Shown: piece after piece, positions 52,549 to 61,229 of the stretch
Position numbering within the stretch: the stretch's first letter is position 1
How the letters are laid out: the number at the start of each line of letters is the position of its first letter
NCBI RefSeq assembly: GCF_014705605.1
Contig: NZ_JACXIZ010000014.1
Coordinates: forward strand, 62,001 to 126,000
Source of the DNA: Paenibacillus sabuli
GTDB taxonomy: Bacteria > Bacillota > Bacilli > Paenibacillales > Paenibacillaceae
Reading direction: 5' to 3'
Length of the DNA: 64,000 nucleotides
The notes under the pieces: generated by a model
What the model saw: only the letters and a program-made list of their open reading frames with translations
Told to the model about the DNA's origin: nothing
Database searches by the model: none
Program-made: the position numbers and the translations under genes

Positions 52549-53166
52549 ATGTCCCATTCCTTGCGCAGCCTTGTCTACACCGCACTTTTCGCCGCCCTCT
52601 TTATTGTCATGAGCTACATAAAAATCCCGCTGGGCTTCACGGCCGTTCCGCTATCGCTTCAGCCTTTGGCGGTCATGCTGGCCGGCGCTTTTTTAGGTCC
52701 CGTGTACGGCTTTTTGAGCATTTTTTCGGTCATTGCGCTGGCCGCAGTCGGGCTCCCGCTCATTCAGGGCAACGGCGGTCTATCGCTGATGCTGGGGTTC
52801 ACGGGCGGCTTTTTGTGGATGTTCCCGGTCTGCGCCTGGGCCGTCGGCCTGGCTACCGGTCGTCTGCTGCGCAGCCGGGGGCTGGCGCGGCAAAAAACAC
52901 TGCGCGCGGGCGCACTGTTTGTGACCATCTTTTTTTGCGGCTCCTTGTCCTATTTGGCGGGCGTACCCTGGTATACCCATGTTGCGGACATCTCTTTGTC
53001 CAAGGCGATGGTAGCGGCCATGTACCCCTTCCTTCCGGGCGATGTGATCAAGGCCGTCGTCGCGACGATTCTCGTACTTGCCCTGCGGGCCTACGCGCCT
53101 CAGCTCCAGACAGCGACCCGGCGCCGCGGGAGCGGGTATGCGGGCGAATTCGCTTCCAAAAGTTAG
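52549..53166 (+). CDS. bioY: Biotin ECF transporter substrate-binding subunit BioY
   Basis: Membrane protein that captures biotin. The 205-residue protein has six helices with the BioY signatures IPLGFTAVPLSLQPLAVML and AGAFLGPVYGF, then GFTGGFLWMFP. The start is ATG 52549; AAGGAG lies 12 nt upstream, rather far. BirA control is shown by the operator directly upstream. The C-terminal tail (TATRRRGSGYAGEF) is basic. Confidence 0.94.
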   Translation: MSHSLRSLVYTALFAALFIVMSYIKIPLGFTAVPLSLQPLAVMLAGAFLGPVYGFLSIFSVIALAAVGLPLIQGNGGLSLMLGFTGGFLWMFPVCAWAVGLATGRLLRSRGLARQKTLRAGALFVTIFFCGSLSYLAGVPWYTHVADISLSKAMVAAMYPFLPGDVIKAVVATILVLALRAYAPQLQTATRRRGSGYAGEFASKS

Positions 53167-53212
53167 ACAATTAATACGTGCAGTGCATAAGTCTTGCCGC
53201 CAATTCATTTTA

Positions 53213-53249
53213 AAAAAACGTGCCGCGAGCAACCGCAGGCACGTTTTTT
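53213..53249. terminator. Bidirectional terminator between bioY and ricA
   Basis: AAAAAACGTGCC (53213-53224) and GGCACGTTTTTT (53238-53249) form a 12-bp stem with a 13-nt loop and T runs at both ends. Confidence 0.85.
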
Positions 53250-53256
53250 CGCCAAT

Positions 53257-53739
53257 CTAATCGATACATTCGTCAGGCTCGCTGCCCGAATCGGACTCGA
53301 CATTGATCTTTTCGGAAACGGTGTCCCGGATGATCGACATGACGAGCTGAAGCAAATAGTTAATGTCGGATTGGCTCTGCTGAAAATCCCCGACGATCGG
53401 AATCCCGTCCAGCTCGTTCTGCAGCGCCTCAATCTCGGCTTCGATCTTCGCCACCATTGACGCATTGTTAAACGATTCAAACGCGACAATTTCCTTTTGC
53501 TTTTTTTTCATCTGTGCAATCAAGCCTTGGATGCGGTCATTGCCCTTGATCTGCGCTTCGGCCCGCTGATAAAATTGCACCTCGCGGGATCCGGCAATCA
53601 GCTTGGCCAGCTCCTCGGCTTTCGCTTTGATTGCCTCTCCCACGACGAGATCACGCGATTCGAAATGCGGAATGTCGCATGCTTTGCCGTGCAGCTGCAC
53701 CTGATCATGCGCGTCCTGCACTGTTTCTTTGTTTGCCAT
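53257..53739 (-). CDS. ricA: RicA/YmcA regulator (Com_YlbF family)
   Basis: Part of the RicA-RicF-RicT complex that helps RNase Y mature certain mRNAs and supports competence, biofilm and sporulation. The 160-residue helical protein has the family core REVQFYQRAEAQIKGNDRIQ and EIEALQNELDGIPIVGDF. It extends B. subtilis YmcA at the N-terminus by about 40 residues, with a Cys in GKACDIPHFESRD; the end is DECID. These cysteines could bind the iron-sulfur clusters found in the Ric complex. rny lies 8 kb away on the same strand. Confidence 0.88.
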   Translation of the reverse strand: MANKETVQDAHDQVQLHGKACDIPHFESRDLVVGEAIKAKAEELAKLIAGSREVQFYQRAEAQIKGNDRIQGLIAQMKKKQKEIVAFESFNNASMVAKIEAEIEALQNELDGIPIVGDFQQSQSDINYLLQLVMSIIRDTVSEKINVESDSGSEPDECID

Positions 53740-53760
53740 CGCTTCGGTCTCCTCCTTGCG

Positions 53761-55314
53761 TTACAATACCGCCGCCGACTCGCTGCCGACCAATTCCGCC
53801 TTGATGTACCAGGTCATCGGCTCGGTCACCTTGACGTGCACGAACGAACCGATAAGCGACTTCGGTCCGGCAAAGTGAACCAGCTTGTTGGTGCGCGTGC
53901 GGCCTGACAAAATGTCCGGGTTGTTTTTGCTCTCGCCTTCGACGAGCAGTTCGACAACGGCGCCTTGCAATCGGTCGTTGCTCTCCCTGGCCAGTTCGGT
54001 CATGAGCGCGTTCAGGCGCTGGAGCCTTGCCTTCTTCACCTCGGTCGGCACATCGTCGGTCATGCCGGCAGCGGGCGTGCCTTCGCGCGGCGAATAGATA
54101 AAGGTAAACGCCGACTCGAAGCCGACCTCGCGGACAAGCGTCATCGTCTCCTCGAACTGCGCCTCCGTCTCGCCGGGAAAGCCGACGATGATATCCGTCG
54201 TAAGAACCGCGTTCGGAATGGCGCGCTTGATCTTGCCGACAAGCTCCAGATAGGAATCCCGGGTATACTTGCGGCTCATCCGCTTCAGAATTTCCGTGCT
54301 GCCCGACTGCACCGGCAGATGGATATGCTCGACCAGATTGCCCTGTCCGGCCAATACCTCGATCAGGTGATCGTCAAAATCGCGCGGATGCGACGTCGTG
54401 AATCGAACGCGCGGAATATCGATCGCGGTCATATCGCGCATCAAGTCCCCGAACCGATAGTCCAGGTCCTCGAAATCCTTGCCGTACGCATTGACGTTCT
54501 GCCCCAGCAGCGTAATTTCCTTGTAGCCCTGACGCGCCAGCTCGCGCACCTCGGCAATGACATCCGCCGGCCGACGGCTGCGTTCCTTGCCCCGCGTATA
54601 AGGCACGATGCAATACGTGCAGAACTTGTCGCAGCCATACATGATGTTGACCCAGGCCCGCATGCCCTCGCGCTTTTTGGGAAGGTTTTCGATGATGTCG
54701 CCTTCCTTGGACCACACCTCGACGACCATTTCCTTGTTCATCAAAGCGTCCTGGAGCAGGTGCGGGAGACGGTGAATGTTGTGGGTGCCGAAGATGAGGT
54801 CGACATGCGCGTGCTTTTGCAGAATTCGGCCGACTACCGACTCCTCCTGCGACATGCAGCCGCATACGCCGAGCAATAGCTCCGGCCTTTCGGTTTTTAA
54901 CGTCTTCAGGTGGCCCAGCTCACCGAATACCTTGTCCTCCGCATTCTCGCGAATGGCGCAGGTGTTAAGCAAGATGACATCCGCTTCACGGCGGTCTTCC
55001 GTCGCGGTGTAGCCCATCTGCTCGAACATGCCCTTCATGACTTCGGTGTCGTGCTCGTTCATCTGACAGCCGTACGTCGTTATCATATAGTGTCGATTAG
55101 CTCCAAGCGATCGGAGCTCCTCCGGAATGGCCGCATCGTACAGCACTTGCACCTGCTCTTTGCCGCGCTGCTTTTCCCGACGGGTATTCGGCTCGGACAT
55201 CAGATGGATCTCCCGTCCGCCGAGTCGTATGCGTTTGCCTTGTTCGTCCTCGGAAATGAGCTTGGCTCCGGAGAAATCGAAATATTTGCTGTAATCCTTC
55301 GGTTCTTGCGCCAT
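53761..55314 (-). CDS. miaB: tRNA-2-methylthio-N6-dimethylallyladenosine synthase
   Basis: Radical-SAM methylthiotransferase acting on isopentenyl-A37 of tRNAs. The 517-residue protein starts at ATG 55314 ([16 protein letters not shown]). The UPF0004 domain has [20 protein letters not shown] and GCMSQEE, and the radical SAM cluster is CDKFCTYC, followed by a C-terminal TRAM domain. It has a longer N-terminal region (about 75 residues) than E. coli MiaB, as in Bacillus YmcB. It is next to ricA in the usual order. Confidence 0.95.
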   Translation of the reverse strand: MAQEPKDYSKYFDFSGAKLISEDEQGKRIRLGGREIHLMSEPNTRREKQRGKEQVQVLYDAAIPEELRSLGANRHYMITTYGCQMNEHDTEVMKGMFEQMGYTATEDRREADVILLNTCAIRENAEDKVFGELGHLKTLKTERPELLLGVCGCMSQEESVVGRILQKHAHVDLIFGTHNIHRLPHLLQDALMNKEMVVEVWSKEGDIIENLPKKREGMRAWVNIMYGCDKFCTYCIVPYTRGKERSRRPADVIAEVRELARQGYKEITLLGQNVNAYGKDFEDLDYRFGDLMRDMTAIDIPRVRFTTSHPRDFDDHLIEVLAGQGNLVEHIHLPVQSGSTEILKRMSRKYTRDSYLELVGKIKRAIPNAVLTTDIIVGFPGETEAQFEETMTLVREVGFESAFTFIYSPREGTPAAGMTDDVPTEVKKARLQRLNALMTELARESNDRLQGAVVELLVEGESKNNPDILSGRTRTNKLVHFAGPKSLIGSFVHVKVTEPMTWYIKAELVGSESAAVL

Positions 55315-55397
55315 GTGCAACCACTTCCCTCTAGTCATATCTTTCCGATTATATCACGTTTCGACTAGAGGTGCTACCGGGAAGGACGAAGGCCGTC

Positions 55398-55967
55398 TCA
55401 GTCCAAAATGGTCGCCCGGTCGCCCGTTTTGGCGCCTGCCGCATTGGCCTCGTCCGTGTCGATGTGCATATCCAGCGCATAGCTGTCCGATACGCGAGCG
55501 ATGACCTGCTCCAGGATCAAGCCGCGTTCGCCCTCCAGCTTCACCGTCAACCGCTGCTTGTCCGCAATGCCCCAAGCCTGCGCATCCGACGTATGGAAAT
55601 GAATGTGGCGCGCCGCCACGATCACCCCTTCTTCCAGATCCAGCTCCCCGGCCGGACCGATCACCCGGATGCCCGGCGTACCCGCAATGTCGCCGGATTC
55701 CCGAACGGGCGGCTGCAGGCCGACTGCAAAGGCATCGGTGCGCGACAGCTCCAGCTGCGAGCGGGAGCGGGCCGGGCCGAGGATGCGCACCTTCGGAAAG
55801 CCGCCCTTCGGTCCGCGCACCTCGACCGTTTCGTGTGCGGCATACTGCCCGGGCTGGGAGAGCGGCTTCATCGAAGTCAATTGATAGCCTTCGCCGAACA
55901 GCGCCTCTACGTGGGATTGCGACAGGTGAATGTGACGGGCCGAGACGCCCACAGGTACAGTTTTCAT
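55398..55967 (-). CDS. PduL-type phosphate acyltransferase
   Basis: Exchanges CoA for phosphate on acetyl- or propionyl-CoA, giving acyl-phosphate. The 189-residue protein starts at ATG 55967 (MKTVPVGVSARHIHLSQ). The two metal-binding His motifs, SARHIHLS and AARHIHFH, define the PduL fold, unrelated to Pta. No encapsulation peptide is seen at the N-terminus, so it is a free cytosolic form. It directly follows korAB on the same strand, suggesting that it uses CoA esters made there. Confidence 0.85.
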   Translation of the reverse strand: MKTVPVGVSARHIHLSQSHVEALFGEGYQLTSMKPLSQPGQYAAHETVEVRGPKGGFPKVRILGPARSRSQLELSRTDAFAVGLQPPVRESGDIAGTPGIRVIGPAGELDLEEGVIVAARHIHFHTSDAQAWGIADKQRLTVKLEGERGLILEQVIARVSDSYALDMHIDTDEANAAGAKTGDRATILD

Positions 55968-56017
55968 GACTTGCTCATCTCCTATATGCTTAGTTGTCGA
56001 AGCTGCCGGCATGGCAG

Positions 56018-56049
56018 AAGGCATACGGCCGGTATCGGCCGTATGCCTT
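56018..56049. other. 14-bp perfect hairpin between korB and the PduL-type gene
   Basis: AAGGCATACGGCCG-GTAT-CGGCCGTATGCCTT is perfectly palindromic around a 4-nt loop. Neither strand is followed by a long T run (minus: TTCTGCC). It may be a partial terminator or an mRNA-stabilising hairpin. Confidence 0.55.
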
Positions 56050-56061
56050 CCAGAGCTGCCT

Positions 56062-56928
56062 TTATTTGAATTCTGCCGTCAGTTGTTCGAATTCATCGCG
56101 TGATAGCTGCAGCTCTTGCTTCGCCAAACCTTCCGGACGGAAACCCGAGACGAGCTCCTCGTAAGGCTTGCGGGTTTGGTTATGATAGATGAGGCCGGTG
56201 AGCAGGCCGCCCGTTTCCATAATTTTCGTCATGGCCGCGATCCGGTTGGTCGGATCGTAATCCGGGAATTCCTCCAGCTTTACAATGTTCTCCTTGAACC
56301 AGTCGTAGGTGTTGACTTTGTTGAACGTCACGCACGGACTGAATACGTTGATCAGGGAGAAGCCTTTGTGATTGATGCCGGCCTCGATGAGCGCGGTCAG
56401 TTGCTTGAGATCGCTGGAGAACGACTGCGCGACGAAGGTCGCTCCGGCCGACATGGCAATCTCGAGCGGCGACAGGACCGACTCAATCGAGCCTTCCGGC
56501 GTCGACTTGGTCTTGAAGCCCTCTGCGCTGCGGGGCGAAGTCTGGCCCTTGGTCAGGCCGTAGATCTGATTGTCCATGACGATGTACGTGATGTCCATAT
56601 TGCGCCGAATGGCATGTACGGTATGCCCCATGCCGATCGCGAAGCCGTCGCCGTCGCCGCCCGAGGCAACGACCGTCAGCTCGCGATTGGCGAGCTTCAC
56701 GCCCTGGGCGATCGGCAAGGCCCGTCCATGAATGCCGTGCAAGCCATATGCGTGAATGTAGCCGGAGATCCGTCCCGAACAGCCGATGCCGGATACGACC
56801 GCCAGGTTCTCGGGCTCGAGTCCGACGTTGGCCGCAGCGCGCTGAATCGCAGCCTGAATCGAGAAATCGCCACAGCCGGGGCACCAGTTCGGCTTCACAT
56901 TATTACGGAATTCCTTGAATGTAGCCAT
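56062..56928 (-). CDS. korB: 2-oxoacid:ferredoxin oxidoreductase, beta subunit
   Basis: TPP- and iron-sulfur-containing partner of KorA; the pair oxidises a 2-oxoacid (2-oxoglutarate or pyruvate) to its CoA ester while reducing ferredoxin. The 288-residue protein has WCPGCGDFSI with the first cluster cysteines, GIGCSGR, the TPP motif GGDGDGFAIG and a later Cys in SPCVTFNKVN. The start is ATG 56928, two bases past the korA stop. Confidence 0.93.
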   Translation of the reverse strand: MATFKEFRNNVKPNWCPGCGDFSIQAAIQRAAANVGLEPENLAVVSGIGCSGRISGYIHAYGLHGIHGRALPIAQGVKLANRELTVVASGGDGDGFAIGMGHTVHAIRRNMDITYIVMDNQIYGLTKGQTSPRSAEGFKTKSTPEGSIESVLSPLEIAMSAGATFVAQSFSSDLKQLTALIEAGINHKGFSLINVFSPCVTFNKVNTYDWFKENIVKLEEFPDYDPTNRIAAMTKIMETGGLLTGLIYHNQTRKPYEELVSGFRPEGLAKQELQLSRDEFEQLTAEFK

Positions 56929-56930
56929 GA

Positions 56931-58664
56931 TTAGTTCAGCTCCTTGCAAGCTTGATAGACTTCCGATGGCAGGAACGGGGTACCGTCGTATTTCAGCAGA
57001 TTGCGTATTTTTTCACCGTGGCCGGCATGCATTTTAATTTGGTTGGCGAGCTGGGCAGTCGCGTTGTTCTCAATGACGAGCACCCGCTCGGCCCGCTCCA
57101 GATAAGGGGTCAGCAAGTCCGTCGGGAACGGATGGATCTGACGAATCGTGATGTGATTCGTCTTGCGTCCGCCCTTCTCCAGACGCGCTCTGGCCTCGTC
57201 GATGGTGCCGCCGGTCGAGCCCATGCCGATAATGAGCAGCTCGGGCGCCTCATGCGGAGCGTCGACGCGCAGCGCGTCACGAATTTCGAGCTTTGCCAAT
57301 TTGCCGAGCCGCTTATCCATCATGAGCTGACGGTTGCGCGCATTCTCCGAGGGCCGTCCGGTCTCATCGTGCTCGACGCCCGTCACATGGTGAATGCCGT
57401 GCTTGACCCCAGGCAGCACCCGCGGCGATACGCCGTCCGCCGTCAATTCGTAACGCTGGAAGAGCGCCTTCTCCTCGATCTCAGGCGCTTCCTTCACGAG
57501 CTTGCCGCGCTCGATGCGGATCTGATCGTAGTCGAGCTCCTCGCATGATTGCTTGCCCAGCGACAGCTGCAGATCGGTCATGATGATGACCGGCACTTGA
57601 TACTGCTCGGACAGGTTGAACGCTTCGACCGTATCGTAGAAGCAATCCTCGATCGAGGCCGGCGCGATGACAATCTTGGGAATCTCGCCGTGGGTGCCGT
57701 ATACCATCGCATTGAGGTCCGATTGCTCCTGCTTGGTCGGCAGTCCCGTGGAAGGTCCGCCGCGCTGCGTATCGACGATGACCAGCGGCGTCTCGGTCAT
57801 CCCGGCCAGCCCGATCGCCTCCATCATGAGCGACAGCCCCGGACCGGCCGAAGCCGTCATGGTGCGCACGCCGGCATAGTTGGCGCCGATTGCCATCGTG
57901 GCCGCGGCAATTTCATCCTCCGTCTGGACGACCGTACCGCCGAATTTCGGCAGCTTTTTGATCAGATATTCCATAATTTCCGAGGCCGGCGTAATCGGGT
58001 AAGCTGACATGAGGCGGCAGCCCGCCGCAATACAGCCGAGGCCGATATTCTCATTGCCGATGGCAAACAGCTTTTGCTTGCCGTCGGCCTCCTCCAGCCG
58101 GAAATCTTCAAGCGGGCCCCCTGCGAGCTCCAGCACGTACTCCGAGCCGCGCTTGACCGCTTCGACGTTTTTCTCCACGATGGCCGCGCCCTTGCGGCCA
58201 AATTCCTCTTCCACCGCCTTGTTGAACACTTCGAGCGGCAGTCCGAGCAGCGCCCACGAAGCGCCGGATGCGACCATATTTTTCATCAAGGAGGTGCCGA
58301 GCTCTTCCGCGATCGAAGTGATCGGTACCGCGAACAGTCTGGCGTCAATGCCTTCGGGGAGGGTCGGGTTGAATTTGGCGTCTGCGACGACTACCCCGCC
58401 GCTGCGCAGCTCGTGGGCATTGAGGTCGATGCTTTCCTGATCGAATGCAACCAAGATGTCGAGATCATCGGAAATGGCCCGCATCGGCGTGGTGCTGATC
58501 CGAATTTTGTTATTGGTGTGCCCGCCTTTGATGCGGGACGAAAAATGACGGTAGCCGTATAAATAATAGCCTAGCCGGTTCAACGCCGTTGAGAAGATAC
58601 GGTCGGTGCTTTCTACGCCTTCTCCTTGTTGTCCCCCGATCTTCCAAGACAATTGACTGATCAA
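56931..58664 (-). CDS. korA: 2-oxoacid:ferredoxin oxidoreductase, gamma-alpha fused subunit
   Basis: Fused gamma (about 1-185) and alpha domains. Motifs are GGQQGEG, RIKGGHTNNKIRISTT, AYPITPASEIMEYL and TMTASAGPGLSLMMEA, as in the aerobic OGOR of Bacillales and Actinobacteria. The start is a TTG at 58664 (LISQLSWKIGGQQGEG), nine bases past GAGGAG; an earlier TTG abuts the site. That gives 577 residues. Promoter at 58741-58769. Confidence 0.93.
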   Translation of the reverse strand: MISQLSWKIGGQQGEGVESTDRIFSTALNRLGYYLYGYRHFSSRIKGGHTNNKIRISTTPMRAISDDLDILVAFDQESIDLNAHELRSGGVVVADAKFNPTLPEGIDARLFAVPITSIAEELGTSLMKNMVASGASWALLGLPLEVFNKAVEEEFGRKGAAIVEKNVEAVKRGSEYVLELAGGPLEDFRLEEADGKQKLFAIGNENIGLGCIAAGCRLMSAYPITPASEIMEYLIKKLPKFGGTVVQTEDEIAAATMAIGANYAGVRTMTASAGPGLSLMMEAIGLAGMTETPLVIVDTQRGGPSTGLPTKQEQSDLNAMVYGTHGEIPKIVIAPASIEDCFYDTVEAFNLSEQYQVPVIIMTDLQLSLGKQSCEELDYDQIRIERGKLVKEAPEIEEKALFQRYELTADGVSPRVLPGVKHGIHHVTGVEHDETGRPSENARNRQLMMDKRLGKLAKLEIRDALRVDAPHEAPELLIIGMGSTGGTIDEARARLEKGGRKTNHITIRQIHPFPTDLLTPYLERAERVLVIENNATAQLANQIKMHAGHGEKIRNLLKYDGTPFLPSEVYQACKELN

Positions 58665-58740
58665 AATGTCCAACTCCTCTTTTTAGTAAACGTATCCGTT
58701 ATGCTGTCAGCTTGTCAGGCGAATTTACATGATCATATAA

Positions 58741-58769
58741 ATTCTATGTTTCCTTGCTGTAAATTGCAA
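58741..58769 (-). promoter_or_regulatory. Predicted promoter of korAB with an inverted repeat
   Basis: TTGCAA (58769-58764), 17 nt and TAGAAT (58746-58741). The inverted repeat CCTTGC-N8-GCAAGG (58752-58771) covers the minus-35 and part of the spacer and may be an operator. Confidence 0.6.
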
Positions 58770-58846
58770 GGGATTTCAGTGAATTCAAATATAATTCTTT
58801 TCGATTGAATCCATAACAAAAAAAGATGAAACAAGCCTTTGGCCCG

Positions 58847-59797
58847 CTATTCGGGCGGTAGGTGCGTCGACAAGAAGCGAAGCGCATGCTCCGCGGCGAT
58901 GCCCCGAACGAACGGCTCGTCGTATCGCTTTAGCAACGCCTCAAGCAGACGCGGGACGTGCCCCGGATGCGCCAGTCCTCGCACGTGGCGGTCGATGCCG
59001 TCAAAGTCCGAGCCGAGCACGAGCTGCTTGGCTCCGCCGAGCGTGCATATATGTTCGATGTGACGCAGCACGTCGTCGATTGCGGCCGCGCCGGAGTCGT
59101 TCAAAAATTGGGGCACATAGGTGATGCCGATCCGGCCGTCCATACCGGCAAGCGCACGAATTTGCGCATCGGTGAGGTTGCGCGGATGCTTGCAGCAAGC
59201 GTAAGCATTGGAGTGCGAGGCGATCAGCGGCGAAGCGCTGCACTCCGCCACCTCCCAAAATCCGCGCTCGGTCAAATGCGACACATCCAGCACGAGGCGA
59301 TGTCTCCCGCATTCCTCCACCAGCGCCCGCCCCGCTCGCGTAAGACCGCCCTGACGCGGCTCCATTACGCCGTCCGCGGCCCAGTTGGCATCATTCCAAG
59401 TCAGCCCGAGCGCTCGCAATCCGAGCTCTTGCATGATGCGCACCATATAAAGTCGACCCTGCAGCGCGGCCGCCCCTTCCAGCGAGAGCAACGCCCCGAT
59501 CTTGCCGCTGGCCTGACACTCTCGCAAGTCTTTTGCGGTGCGGACGAAGCGCATACCCGGCAGCGCTGCAATGCTGCGCAAGAACAGCTCGGTGGCTTGG
59601 AGCAAATGCGCGGTGCTCGGCTCCAGACGCTCCGGCAAGTAGATCGCAAACACTTGCAGACACGCCTTCGCCTCCTTCAGACGCGCGTAGCTCACATCAA
59701 GTCGACCATCGCCCTTTTGTCCGCCAAAGTCGGCTTGCTTGTCGAGCAGCATTTTGGCGAGCACATCACAATGGAAATCTACCGTTTCGATTTGCAT
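58847..59797 (-). CDS. Membrane dipeptidase (peptidase M19 family)
   Basis: Zinc dipeptidase of the renal dipeptidase family. The 316-residue protein starts at ATG 59797 (MQIETVDFHCDVLAKML) with AAAGGGG upstream. It has the metal motif H-x-D (FHCD), the bridging Glu in LSLEGA, SHSNA and the C-terminal LVLGSDFDGID. No signal peptide is seen, so it is cytosolic. It sits upstream of korAB on the same strand. Confidence 0.9.
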   Translation of the reverse strand: MQIETVDFHCDVLAKMLLDKQADFGGQKGDGRLDVSYARLKEAKACLQVFAIYLPERLEPSTAHLLQATELFLRSIAALPGMRFVRTAKDLRECQASGKIGALLSLEGAAALQGRLYMVRIMQELGLRALGLTWNDANWAADGVMEPRQGGLTRAGRALVEECGRHRLVLDVSHLTERGFWEVAECSASPLIASHSNAYACCKHPRNLTDAQIRALAGMDGRIGITYVPQFLNDSGAAAIDDVLRHIEHICTLGGAKQLVLGSDFDGIDRHVRGLAHPGHVPRLLEALLKRYDEPFVRGIAAEHALRFLSTHLPPE

Positions 59798-59831
59798 CGC
59801 GCCCCTTTCGCTTTCGATGTGCGTAATCGAC

Positions 59832-59864
59832 AAAAAAACCTGCTTACGTATAAGCAAACAGGTT
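59832..59864 (-). terminator. Terminator of spoVS
   Basis: AACCTG (59864-59859) pairs with CAGGTT (59842-59837) around an inner GCTTA-TACG-TAAGC hairpin, followed by TTTTT (59836-59832). Confidence 0.75.
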
Positions 59865-59917
59865 CGTTATCGTAGTGGTAGATTCAACTGTATCCGTCGC
59901 GCCGGCCGGCACGCCAT

Positions 59918-60178
59918 CTATCTAGGTTCCACGATCAACTTGATGGCCGTGCGATCCTCCCCGTCGATGACAATATCCGTAAACGCCGGAATACAGATCA
60001 GGTCGACCCCGCTCGGCGCTACAAACCCCCGCGCAATCGCTACTGCTTTAATGGCTTGATTCAATGCACCGGCCCCGATCGCCTGCAATTCGGCTCCGCC
60101 CCGTTCACGAAGAACACCGGCCAGCGCCCCAGCAACAGAGTTTGGATTGGACTTTGCTGAAACTTTTAATACTTCCAT
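59918..60178 (-). CDS. spoVS: Stage V sporulation protein S
   Basis: Small Alba-like protein needed for progress beyond stage V and for normal septation. The 86-residue protein is nearly identical in pattern to the family (MEVLKVSAKSNPNSVAGALA, GAGALNQAIKAVAIARGF, IPAFTDIVIDGEDRTAIKLIVEPR). The start has GGAGGAAC upstream, and a sigma-H-like promoter lies about 50 nt above. Neighbours are ymdB and rny, as in Bacillus. Confidence 0.97.
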   Translation of the reverse strand: MEVLKVSAKSNPNSVAGALAGVLRERGGAELQAIGAGALNQAIKAVAIARGFVAPSGVDLICIPAFTDIVIDGEDRTAIKLIVEPR

Positions 60179-60227
60179 GTAAAGTTCCTCCTCGGGAGTG
60201 ATGATTGAATTCCACTATTTAATAGGT

Positions 60228-60254
60228 ATTCGCGAGAGGTGAAAAAATTCCTTC
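60228..60254 (-). promoter_or_regulatory. Sigma-H-type promoter of spoVS
   Basis: GAAGGAATT (60254-60246) and GAAT (60231-60228) are separated by 14 nt, the same layout as the B. subtilis spoVG sigma-H promoter (AGGATTT, 14 nt, GAAT). spoVS is a known sigma-H target. Confidence 0.7.
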
Positions 60255-60285
60255 TTTTCCGGTGGCCCCGCGGCAGCGCCGGGCT

Positions 60286-61080
60286 TTAGATGAGCAGCCA
60301 CTCCTCCTCGGTCCAGCGAATTTTCGTCAGCCGGCTGGCCTTGCCCGTGGCATCGTCAAGCTCGGCCAATACGGCGTGGAATTGCCATTTCCCCTCATCC
60401 ACGACGAAGCGCGCCGGCAGTTGCGTCAAAAAACGATGCAGCACCGCATCGCGCTGCATCCCGAGTACGCCTTCTTTGGAGCCGACCATCCCGACATCTG
60501 TCAGATAAGCCGTGCCCTGAGGCAGGATCGTATCGTCATTGGTCTGAACATGGGTATGGGTACCGACGACGAGCGACGCTTTGCCGTCCAAATACCAGCC
60601 CATGGCGATTTTTTCGGAGGTCGCTTCTGCATGGAAGTCGACAAGGGTGAACGGGGTGCGTCTGCGCAGCTCGTCCAGCAACCGCTCCGCTTCGCGAAAC
60701 GGACAATTAATTGGCGGCAGGAAGGCACGGCCTTGCACGCTGACGATGCCAAGCTCCTTGCCATTCCCGCGCACGAGCGCGCTCCCGACACCCGGCGCCT
60801 CAGGGGCATAGTTGGCCGGGCGGACCAGCCTCGGCTCATCGTCGATCCAGTCAAAAATATCCTTGTTGTCCCAAGTGTGATTTCCCATTGTGATTCCGTG
60901 CACGCCGAGCTCGAAAAATTGTCTGGCAATCGCTTTTGTAATGCCGCGTCCGGAGGCGGCATTCTCCCCGTTGACGATGACAAGATGCGGCTGATGCTTG
61001 GACTGCAAAGCCGGCAGCACTTTCTTGAGCGCCTCGCGGCCGACCCGGCCAACAATATCTCCAATAAACAATACCTTCAT
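60286..61080 (-). CDS. ymdB: YmdB phosphodiesterase
   Basis: Metallophosphoesterase that hydrolyses 2',3'-cyclic nucleotides and affects biofilm and sporulation decisions, probably through RNase Y. The 264-residue protein has the metal ligands in FIGDIVGR, NGENAASG, GNHTWDN, FHAEATSE and VGTHTHVQT. Length is that of B. subtilis YmdB. It follows rny, apart by a terminator. Confidence 0.95.
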   Translation of the reverse strand: MKVLFIGDIVGRVGREALKKVLPALQSKHQPHLVIVNGENAASGRGITKAIARQFFELGVHGITMGNHTWDNKDIFDWIDDEPRLVRPANYAPEAPGVGSALVRGNGKELGIVSVQGRAFLPPINCPFREAERLLDELRRRTPFTLVDFHAEATSEKIAMGWYLDGKASLVVGTHTHVQTNDDTILPQGTAYLTDVGMVGSKEGVLGMQRDAVLHRFLTQLPARFVVDEGKWQFHAVLAELDDATGKASRLTKIRWTEEEWLLI

Positions 61081-61174
61081 AGTTACCCTCTTTCTGTTTC
61101 CTTCAAACCGCCGTCCGACCTGCTCGCCGGGCTGTAGCGGACCGGTGGCAAGACGATGCTTTCGTTATGCTTTG

Positions 61175-61209
61175 AAACAAAACACCCGTGGCAATGAGAC
61201 GGCCACGGG
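61175..61209 (-). terminator. Terminator of rny
   Basis: CCCGTGGC (61209-61202) pairs with GCCACGGG (61192-61185), 9-nt loop, followed by TGTTTTGTTTC. Confidence 0.75.
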
Positions 61210-61229
61210 AGCTTTGCAACTGATTTTGC

